The notes under the pieces are model-generated. The model saw only the letters and a program-made list of their open reading frames with translations. It was not told the DNA's origin and did not search any database. This document shows positions 58,078 through 64,000 of a stretch of 64,000 nucleotides of DNA, piece after piece. The DNA comes from Prochlorococcus sp. AG-363-K07 (GTDB taxonomy: Bacteria > Cyanobacteriota > Cyanobacteriia > PCC-6307 > Cyanobiaceae): the NCBI GenBank assembly GCA_003280225.1, contig QCFO01000002.1:47884-111883 (forward strand), in the 5' to 3' direction. Position 1 is the first letter of the stretch; the number at the start of each line of letters is the position of its first letter. A program made the translations under genes and the position numbers.

Positions 58078-58791
58078 TCACACCCTCCGACCGGCAAGTC
58101 TGTTTAACCGTTGGATGAGTAATTCACCTGAGACCCATGATCCAACCTGACCTTTTTCCATTCTGGCAGCACCATCACAATAATGAAGTTCCTCCAAACG
58201 ATGTGTAATCCATAACGCAGTAATTGGATTCTCAGACTGCCTAGCCAACTTTTGCACAATTCTCAAAACACCCTTTTGACTTCTCGGGTCTAATAATGCC
58301 GTAGGTTCATCAAGCAAAAGCAAGTTAGATTGACTCGCTAATGCCCCTGCGAGCGCCAACCGCTGCTTCTGACCACCGCTCAAGGTATGAATTGGTCTAG
58401 ATTCAAAATCTTCCAAATGAACCTGTCCGAGAACCTCTTTGATTCGAATTTGTTTTTCACTGTGTGTTAAATCTCTAGGGAGACTCAGAAGCAAATCACT
58501 TCTACAAGTTGGCAAAAGCAATTGATGATCTGGGTTTTGAAACATCAAAGATGGTTTCAGCGCACAATTAATACATCCTGCTTGAGGCCGAAGCATGCCT
58601 TGAATCAAGCGAAACAAAGTGCTCTTGCCACTTCCATTTGAACCAACAAGCATCCAAAGGCCTGGCTTTGGAATCCTAAAGGTGCAATTCTTTAAGACCT
58701 GAAGCCCAGAAGGCCAACTAAAGCAAACATTTTCTACAGACAAGCAAGCAGAGCCATGCCTCTCATGAGTAAAAGGGTTTGAGACAGCCAC
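58078..58791 (-). CDS. ABC transporter ATP-binding protein, ECF/CbiO-like
   Basis: 237 residues. Walker A is GSNGSGKST at 50-58. The Q-loop lies in LMFQNPDHQLLLPT, a form typical of CbiO/EcfA ATPases. The signature is TLSGGQKQRLALAGALA, Walker B LLLLDEPTALLD, and the switch His is in WITHRLEE. The FQNPD-HQ form suggests an energy-coupling-factor type importer for a vitamin or metal. No membrane or substrate-binding partner lies adjacent. It begins 3 bp after the UPF0367 gene. Confidence 0.87.
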   Translation of the reverse strand: MAVSNPFTHERHGSACLSVENVCFSWPSGLQVLKNCTFRIPKPGLWMLVGSNGSGKSTLFRLIQGMLRPQAGCINCALKPSLMFQNPDHQLLLPTCRSDLLLSLPRDLTHSEKQIRIKEVLGQVHLEDFESRPIHTLSGGQKQRLALAGALASQSNLLLLDEPTALLDPRSQKGVLRIVQKLARQSENPITALWITHRLEELHYCDGAARMEKGQVGSWVSGELLIQRLNRLAGRRV

Positions 58792-58794
58792 CGC

Positions 58795-59058
58795 TCAAGC
58801 CTGAAAAGAAAAGCCTGGTCTCTTTGTTCCTCCAGCTCCTACTGTCTTCTCATAAATCTGCAATGCCAAAATTTCTTCAGTCAAAACAGTTACTTTTTTT
58901 TCTTCTAATTTTTCACAGGTGATCTCTAAGAGCCTTGGCTTCTCTCTTTCCATTGCTTGTCGAATTTTCTGATAAAGCACTTCTGCATCCCGCAATTCTT
59001 TGCGTTGCACAGACAAAGGCAAAGGATTTAACTTAAGCGTAAGCTCAATTACGTACAA
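58795..59058 (-). CDS. UPF0367 family protein
   Basis: 87 residues: [21 protein letters not shown], a charged helix, then [20 protein letters not shown] at the end. This matches the UPF0367 family of cyanobacteria and some plastids, with no known function. It is soluble and predicted alpha/beta. The start ATG at 59058 is the family start. It sits 3 bp upstream of the ABC ATPase and is probably co-transcribed with it and perhaps with tRNA-Asn. Confidence 0.9.
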   Translation of the reverse strand: MYVIELTLKLNPLPLSVQRKELRDAEVLYQKIRQAMEREKPRLLEITCEKLEEKKVTVLTEEILALQIYEKTVGAGGTKRPGFSFQA

Positions 59059-59157
59059 GGGTCTAATTCAATAGGTAATTCATTCTTACCAATGACTGGC
59101 TAAAAATGGGGTAAAAAAATAGTTTGATCAGACTCGTCACAAACTCAGCATTTCCGT

Positions 59158-59163
59158 TAAGAT
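59158..59163 (+). promoter_or_regulatory. Candidate -10 box of the small transcription unit
   Basis: TAAGAT within GTTAAGATTTA. The same 11-mer occurs upstream of the porin gene near 62926. A start near 59170 would give a transcript of about 235 nt. No convincing -35 box is visible. Confidence 0.35.
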
Positions 59164-59182
59164 TTACATGCTTTGGCAATAG

Positions 59183-59226
59183 CAGTGTGACTGATCTTGA
59201 CCTGTCAAGATCAGTCGAACGCACTG
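59183..59226 (+). other. Long hairpin in the leader of the small unit
   Basis: A 13-bp perfect stem (GACTGATCTTGAC with its exact complement two bases later) is extended by an outer CAGTG/CACTG pair across a small internal loop. With the central pairs open it forms a stable stem-loop just before the Shine-Dalgarno at 59247-59256. Confidence 0.75.
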
Positions 59227-59260
59227 TGAGTTGTCCGTATCCATCCAGGAGGAGGTGTCA

Positions 59261-59314
59261 ATGACTTCAAGTTGTACAAACCAGGGTCTGCTGATCGCGG
59301 AGAAAGCCGACTAA
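59261..59314 (+). CDS. Candidate 17-residue peptide
   Basis: The ORF reads MTSSCTNQGLLIAEKAD. AGGAGGAGGT ends four bases before the ATG, one of the best ribosome sites in the window. The peptide is not hydrophobic and contains one Cys. I know no family for it. It could be a real small protein, a leader peptide, or a chance ORF within a regulatory RNA. The flanking hairpin and terminator make a dedicated transcript likely. Confidence 0.45.
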   Translation: MTSSCTNQGLLIAEKAD

Positions 59315-59368
59315 TTACGGCACCTGTTCCTTGATTAACGGTTCTGCGGCATAGTGGGCCCGACAAGA

Positions 59369-59405
59369 GCCCCTGACTTTTATAAAGTCAGGGGCATTGT
59401 TTTAC
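59369..59405 (+). terminator. Strong Rho-independent terminator
   Basis: A 12-bp perfect stem (GCCCCTGACTTT with its complement) around a TAT loop, followed by ATTGTTTTA. The GC-rich base and T run favour rightward termination, ending the small unit. Confidence 0.88.
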
Positions 59406-59467
59406 AAATCAAATTTAAAAAAATAAAAGGATACATTTATACTAGGTTAATTGTAACTTAATGAAAA

Positions 59468-60982
59468 TCATTGCAAAATATTTAAACGTATTAAGTATGT
59501 ATAGTTAGGAGGAGCAGGGCAAACATCAAAATCTCTATCACATTTTAATTGACTTGAAAAACTTCTAGATTCATCCGTCTCTAATGGCAGATATGTTCGA
59601 TCCCATTTTAAACTTCCCACAAGATGAGTTGCTCCCTGATTAATCCAATGATTAATTGAAACTTGATTAACATTTTTTGCTGTTGTTAACCAACCTTGCC
59701 TCCTGGATAAATTTAATAAAGTTGGATCTGGTCCTGTAACACTCACTATTTTCCAATCAGGATCTACTTTAGATCTAATTTCTTGCGCAAGAGGCATCCA
59801 TACCAATTCCTGCTTTCGTTCTAAGGAAAAATAATCAACAAAAAGAATAGTTAAACTGATGCAAGTAATTAATAGGATAATGATTGTCTTAAAGATCTTT
59901 AAATTCCAGGAAAAAGGTATAACACTTCTCAAATCAACCCAACCCCGACCCATTAATGGACAAACAAATATTTGTAGTGGCAATTGATAATACTCATGAA
60001 CTGAGCTCGACTTAATTGCCAAAAGCGTACAAAATAGAACTCCAAATAAACCAGAATTCAGTATTAAATTCAATCCATCTTCTGTTTTTTTATTGTATCC
60101 AATAAGAAGAAGTGGTAAACCAAATAAAGAAAGATTTCTCAACACTATTCTAATAAATAAATCCAACCACTGACGCAAATCAAAAAGCATTTTAATGCTG
60201 TGGCGACCGGAATCAGTGCCCCAAATCAAGAAACTTAAATTCGTCGATTGACCAAGTCTATAAGCATATGAGAACCAAATAAAGATTATAAGAATAGACC
60301 CTATAGAAAACAACCAAAAACCTACAGATTGACAACTAGAATAAATAATCTGCCAAAATCTACGACCTTTCTTGTATTTATTTATTATCAGCAAAGGCAA
60401 GCCAAGCCAAACAAAGGGGAGCACCTTAATCAGGCAGGATAGAGTAAACGAAACCCAACAAATAAAAACCCATAAGAAACTACTTGACTTTTTCCATTTA
60501 AGTGCACTATAAATACTTAATGAAGCTAAGAACATTAGTAAAGATTCAGCCTGAAAAGTTCTCCCGTAGTAAACATTTAGAGGGAGCAATGCAAAAAAGA
60601 ATCCTCCCCACCAGCCGCTACTCTTATCAAAGATAAATGTCCCTATCTTGATAACTAAATAAATAGTAAAGAGACTAAAAGTAATTGATATCCCTCTACC
60701 AATAGATTCATCGATCCCTGAAAGCTTATAAAGTTGAGCCACTAAATATGGGAAAAGGGGAAATTCTGATTCCACATATCCTTGAGTTGCTCCTGACCAA
60801 TCAATTTGGGGCAACCAAATTGGTGTTCCATTCAGAGCGAAATGTCTTGCCATAGCAGCTGTATCTGCTTGCCTCCAACTATGCACACCTACAATTGGAG
60901 ATTGGATATTAATTAATCTGAGTAAAAGACCAACTAATAATGGAACAATATTGGATTGTAAAAGGGAATAAGTAGATTTCAT
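59468..60982 (-). CDS. Membrane glycosyltransferase, ArnT/PMT-like (GT39/83 type)
   Basis: 504 residues with about 11 hydrophobic segments. The first periplasmic loop has VHSWRQADTAAMARHFALNG (about 34-53), with the acidic catalytic-type residue and RQADT pattern common in lipid-sugar glycosyltransferases. A soluble C-terminal domain starts near 395 (LERKQELVWMPLAQEIRSKV). It probably moves a sugar from a polyprenyl-phosphate donor to a cell-surface acceptor on the outer side of the membrane. Donor and acceptor are unknown. Second of two such genes, 49 bp after the other. Confidence 0.8.
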   Translation of the reverse strand: MKSTYSLLQSNIVPLLVGLLLRLINIQSPIVGVHSWRQADTAAMARHFALNGTPIWLPQIDWSGATQGYVESEFPLFPYLVAQLYKLSGIDESIGRGISITFSLFTIYLVIKIGTFIFDKSSGWWGGFFFALLPLNVYYGRTFQAESLLMFLASLSIYSALKWKKSSSFLWVFICWVSFTLSCLIKVLPFVWLGLPLLIINKYKKGRRFWQIIYSSCQSVGFWLFSIGSILIIFIWFSYAYRLGQSTNLSFLIWGTDSGRHSIKMLFDLRQWLDLFIRIVLRNLSLFGLPLLLIGYNKKTEDGLNLILNSGLFGVLFCTLLAIKSSSVHEYYQLPLQIFVCPLMGRGWVDLRSVIPFSWNLKIFKTIIILLITCISLTILFVDYFSLERKQELVWMPLAQEIRSKVDPDWKIVSVTGPDPTLLNLSRRQGWLTTAKNVNQVSINHWINQGATHLVGSLKWDRTYLPLETDESRSFSSQLKCDRDFDVCPAPPNYTYLIRLNILQ

Positions 60983-61031
60983 TTAGTAGAGATATGTAAC
61001 ACTGTGGTTAATAAATCGCCATATGAAATAT

Positions 61032-62684
61032 TCATTTTGCTCTACAATACAATAAATTCCATTCATTACTCTTACTGTCTAAGTGACAATCAAGATTTGA
61101 GTGAGAAGTCATAAAAAGCTTTTCCTGTTGAACTAAAATCCATCCTGACTTATCAAAATATTGCATTGGCTTAATTTGTTGTTTCGAATACCAATTTAGG
61201 CTTGGCCTCCCTTGGGTACCTTCTATAAAAATCTCAGCAGCTTGAGCCCTATTGATCATTTCTGCAGGCGAGCTAACTGGCCAACTTTCATTTAATTCCC
61301 ACAACCAAAAACTGGTTCTCATTAATAGAGTCAAAGCCAAAAAGCTACCAAGTGAAATTAACAAAGCTCCGGAGATTCGCCTGTTAACTGATGACCTTGT
61401 CAAGTACCAACCTCCAATACACCAACCTGTTCCAGCAACATATAAAATCCCTTGATAAGGGGCTAAACCTTCTAACCAATCAAAGAAGCTCAAACAAGCT
61501 AAGATCAATAAGACTGCTCCAATAAATGAAAGAAAATACGGAGTCCTTCCTAGAAAATATTTTGCAGGTAAATCTTTAACCTCCTTACGATTAATTAACC
61601 AAGCTAATATAGGGCCACAAACAATTGCAAATGGGAGCCATAAAGGATGGCTATACCAAGGTAATTGTGTTCTCAGCGGTAAAATAGAAAGAGCTAAGAT
61701 CAACTGTGTGCCAAATGCCCATAAACCCCATCTAGTACCTCGCTGTTCCCATGCCCAAAAAATTCCAATAGGCCAAAAAAGCAACCAAGGCCATCCTCCT
61801 TCCAAGATTTCTATAACTGGCACTAAAAAACCTAAATCACTTCCTTCACCTACAGAAAAAAGTACCCGACCTGCTCCATCACCTCCCCATAACCAAAGCG
61901 CGCCTGCTCCTCTTTGCATCCCATGCCAAACATGCCATGAAATACCAGGGATTAATCCAAATACGAAAGAACTTCCGAGACTCAATAATTCAATTTTTTT
62001 GAATTTTGTTGTCAAGATCATCGGAATCCCACCTGCTAAAAGAGCAGGAATCACGAAAGGAGCCTTCAGTAAAAGCAAATAAGTACTAGCTAAACCAGCA
62101 CCAAAAGCACGTAACCTATCAAGTTGGCTCTGACCCATTGAGGCAAAGAAGTACCACAAAAGCGCCATAACACTTAATTGGGTTCCATCCAGCATGGCTA
62201 ATCGACCATGTCTTGCCAAAGGTAACAACGTCAAAAGAATCGCCGAGGTTGCCAGGCTTGCAATGGGTTCATTTGGTTTTAATTTCCATTGAATCAACCC
62301 TCCTAAAGGCACTATGCAAGTCGACAAAATTGCTGGAACAAGCCGAAGTAGAAATTCAGAAGGTAATTGTTCAAATTGATCTGCCCCATTCCGAGAAATT
62401 TTGATCACCGCAGCAATCAACCAATGCAACCCAGGTGGCTTATTTATATAGTCAGCCCCCCAAAGAGTAGGGAGCAACTGATCAAAACCACTTTTACGGC
62501 TTAACTCAAAAGCCACTCTTGCAACAGTTGCTTCATCAAAATCTTTCAAAGGCAAGTCACCTAGCCCAATTAATGCCAGAGCACAAGCCAGAAACCAAAG
62601 TAGCGATAAGCCCAAAATGGGAGGACCTTGAACAGAAGTATCATCACCTCGCTTAGCCAAAGTCAGCGCAGTTCTTTTCATCAT
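61032..62684 (-). CDS. Membrane glycosyltransferase, ArnT-like
   Basis: 550 residues with about 12 hydrophobic segments. The first loop GDLPLKDFDEATVARVAFELSR (about 42-63) has the DE-type acidic motif of dolichyl-phosphate-mannose/ArnT transferases. PTLWGADYINKPPGLHWLIA near 73-92 is the ArnT-like W.....KPP..YWL block. A soluble C-terminal part lies near 465-550. It likely glycosylates an envelope lipid or protein from a polyprenyl-linked sugar. It lies upstream of its paralogue and diverges from the porin gene. Confidence 0.83.
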   Translation of the reverse strand: MMKRTALTLAKRGDDTSVQGPPILGLSLLWFLACALALIGLGDLPLKDFDEATVARVAFELSRKSGFDQLLPTLWGADYINKPPGLHWLIAAVIKISRNGADQFEQLPSEFLLRLVPAILSTCIVPLGGLIQWKLKPNEPIASLATSAILLTLLPLARHGRLAMLDGTQLSVMALLWYFFASMGQSQLDRLRAFGAGLASTYLLLLKAPFVIPALLAGGIPMILTTKFKKIELLSLGSSFVFGLIPGISWHVWHGMQRGAGALWLWGGDGAGRVLFSVGEGSDLGFLVPVIEILEGGWPWLLFWPIGIFWAWEQRGTRWGLWAFGTQLILALSILPLRTQLPWYSHPLWLPFAIVCGPILAWLINRKEVKDLPAKYFLGRTPYFLSFIGAVLLILACLSFFDWLEGLAPYQGILYVAGTGWCIGGWYLTRSSVNRRISGALLISLGSFLALTLLMRTSFWLWELNESWPVSSPAEMINRAQAAEIFIEGTQGRPSLNWYSKQQIKPMQYFDKSGWILVQQEKLFMTSHSNLDCHLDSKSNEWNLLYCRAK

Positions 62685-62973
62685 TGGGCTAGCAAGCCTG
62701 AAAAAAAATCGACTTTCTCAAGTGTCATTCATTCTCCCCTTGACACATAAATGAGGAATAATAAGAAATCAAGCATGATAGAAATTTCATAGGAAAACCC
62801 TAAAAAACCAACATCCTCAATTAGTTAATTAATCTTCTCCTCGAGCCCTAAACTCAACAATGTATCTTAAGAAATTAGTCATTAGATTTTCTGGCACATC
62901 AATATGTATCAAATGTTATGGGTTGGTTAAGATTTAATTGGCGCTTTTAGCGCTTTCTTGTAGTGAGGAATCA
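62685..62973. promoter_or_regulatory. 289-bp divergent control region of the porin gene
   Basis: No ORF or tRNA seen. A -10-like TAAGAT (62928-62933) within GTTAAGATTTA lies about 40 bp before the porin ATG. A small hairpin GCGCT-TTT-AGCGC (62941-62953) would be at the very start of the mRNA. GAGG lies seven bases before the ATG. I saw no clear HLR1 or NtcA site. Confidence 0.4.
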
Positions 62974-64000
62974 ATGAAACTTTTCCAGCAATTGCTGGTA
63001 GCTCCTGCTGCGTTGGGCCTAATGGCTCCCGTCGCAGCAACTGCTGCTGAGCTGAACATCAATGATGTCTCCGAGTACTCCAATCCTTCTGAAGTACAGG
63101 GCATCAATCAGTTCTCCGATGTCTACCCAACTGATTGGGCATATCAGGCATTGACTAATTTGGCCGAGCGCCATGGTTGTGTCGCGTCTGCTCCTAGTGG
63201 AAGCATGACTCGCTATGAAGCAGCTGCTTTGCTCAATAAGTGCCTAGGTCAGGTTGCTGAAGTCAATGCAGAAGAGCGTCGTCTTCTCAACGAATTTGCT
63301 CCTGAGCTTGCAGTGATCAAGGGCCGTGTCGATGGTCTTGAGTCTCGTGTTGGTGAATTCGAAGCTGGTGTGTTCTCAACAACTACCAAGCTTTCTGGTC
63401 TAACTACTTTCGTAGTTGGTGCTGCTCAGCGCGACGAGTCAACTACTGAAGCAACAACCTTCAACTACGACACACGAATCGCTCTAGACAGCAGCTTCTC
63501 TGGAAGTGATTTGCTGAAAACTGTTGTTCGTGCTGGAAACATCACCGATGGTGCTCCTTTCAGTAATTCAGGCACAGTCCCTCTAGAAACTTTTAGTGAC
63601 GCGTCTGAAAACGAAAACCTCACAGTTGCTCGTAGCTATTACCAGTTCCCTGTTGGTGACGACTTCACTGCCACCATTGGTGCCAAGGTTCGTCAGGACG
63701 ACATGTTAGGCGTGTGGCCTAGTGCTTATCCAAGCGAGTCCATCACGGATGCCTTGACTTATGCCGGTGCCTCTGCAGCCTATAACCTTTCAACAGGTGC
63801 TGGTGCAGGTATCACCTACGCAAAAGACAACCTCAGTGCTTCTCTTTTGGTTGTAGCAGAAGAGGCTTCTTCCTCTAGCGTTGGTGCTTTGACTGATGAA
63901 GGTTCTGACGACCTCACTGCTCAGGTTGCTTGGGTAGGCGAAGGCTTTACTTTGGCTGCTGCTTACACCCTCTCTGATGGTGGTTGTAATAAAGAGGACA
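62974..64000 (+). CDS. som: SLH-domain outer-membrane porin of the Som family (3' end outside window)
   Basis: The visible 342 residues begin with a signal peptide, MKLFQQLLVAPAALGLMAPV plus AATAA (cleavage near 25). An SLH domain (about 46-92, FSDVYPTDWAYQALTNLAERHGC through MTRYEAAALLNKCLG) anchors to peptidoglycan-linked polymer. A short coiled coil (about 95-130) follows, then beta-strand repeats of the OprB/Som barrel. It should form the main passive channel of the outer membrane. GC content and codon use are higher than in neighbours, as expected for a strongly expressed gene. No in-frame stop before the window ends. Confidence 0.92.
   Translation, partial: MKLFQQLLVAPAALGLMAPVAATAAELNINDVSEYSNPSEVQGINQFSDVYPTDWAYQALTNLAERHGCVASAPSGSMTRYEAAALLNKCLGQVAEVNAEERRLLNEFAPELAVIKGRVDGLESRVGEFEAGVFSTTTKLSGLTTFVVGAAQRDESTTEATTFNYDTRIALDSSFSGSDLLKTVVRAGNITDGAPFSNSGTVPLETFSDASENENLTVARSYYQFPVGDDFTATIGAKVRQDDMLGVWPSAYPSESITDALTYAGASAAYNLSTGAGAGITYAKDNLSASLLVVAEEASSSSVGALTDEGSDDLTAQVAWVGEGFTLAAAYTLSDGGCNKED

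Larger units (their letters stand above)
59059..59467. other. 409-bp non-coding stretch holding a small structured transcription unit
   Basis: The left third should contain the leftward UPF0367 promoter. From about 59158 a rightward unit is visible: a -10-like TAAGAT, a long hairpin, a strong Shine-Dalgarno, a 17-codon ORF and a Rho-independent terminator. Beyond 59405 I see nothing more. Confidence 0.6.

Noticed and set aside
59160..59320. Glutamine riboswitch (glnA / downstream-peptide type) before the 17-codon ORF
   Set aside because: Setting and ORF length are suggestive, but the conserved GGAAGTAGG core and the CGTTCA start are absent.
59160..59405. Permuted tmRNA, SRP RNA or 6S RNA
   Set aside because: No ANNIVRF-like tag, no SRP domain IV core, and no long open central bubble are visible.
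61708..62082. 124-residue plus-strand ORF inside the ArnT-like gene
   Set aside because: Pro/Lys/Ser-rich shadow of a membrane protein on the other strand.

Overview
The window looks like chromosome of a marine picocyanobacterium, most likely a low-light type Prochlorococcus. It is AT-rich with short intergenic gaps. It carries typical oxygenic-phototroph genes: eight NDH-1 subunits, chlM, ycf3, ycf34, pds-crtB, rbcR, rpaA and rpaB, the phylloquinone genes, and an SLH-type porin of the Som family. It also has small families known from picocyanobacteria (UPF0367, DUF3172, DUF3285). I see no insertion sequence, prophage, CRISPR array or rRNA. The species call is inference from gene content and base composition.

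Layout. 0-5 kb: a truncated aminotransferase, a leftward cluster prfB-DUF3285-ybeY-dgkA-trpG-MBL, then grxC-gshB. 5.7-10.8 kb: a phylloquinone block (menF divergent from menA-menC-menE, then a DHNA-CoA thioesterase). 10.8-24.7 kb: housekeeping genes (ndhH, rsmH, nifS-like, a LuxR-type response regulator, an RluA-family protein, chlM, nagA, purE, cysC, SUI1, trpB, hrcA, rhodanese, a secreted DUF3352 protein). 24.9-31 kb: gltA, ndhA-I-G-E, NAD kinase, a CYTH protein, a small PedR-like redox regulator. 31-43.3 kb: metF, a sugar-nucleotide transferase, scpA, ndhD, ndhF, a Z-ISO/NnrU protein, rbcR, DUF3172, ndhM, pds, crtB. 43.3-52.8 kb: an RRM protein, cca, ycf34, tsaB, a lipid-initiation cluster rpaB-plsX-fabH-fabD-plsC, radA, ycf3. 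53-59 kb: a copper P-type ATPase, tmk, holB, rpaA, tRNA-Asn, an ABC ATPase, UPF0367. 59-64 kb: an unexplained small transcription unit, two ArnT-like membrane glycosyltransferases, and the start of a porin gene that runs off the window.

How the genes work together. Much of the window serves photosynthetic electron flow. NDH-1 subunits make up the cyclic/respiratory complex. The men genes make the quinone of photosystem I, ycf3 helps assemble photosystem I, and chlM supplies chlorophyll. Z-ISO, pds and crtB make carotenoids. RbcR, PedR, RpaA and RpaB are the matching regulators. GltA, NAD kinase and MetF feed carbon, NADP and one-carbon metabolism.

The most unusual signals are small. There is a roughly 235-nt unit near 59.2-59.4 kb with a long hairpin, a perfect Shine-Dalgarno, a 17-codon ORF and a strong terminator. 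Perfect palindromes sit in the last codons of gltA and pds, each about 40 nt before the next gene. prfB carries a programmed +1 frameshift. Several enzymes lack a canonical motif residue: the RluA-family Asp is Gly, a MenC lysine is Arg, and the MBL protein lacks its metal motif.
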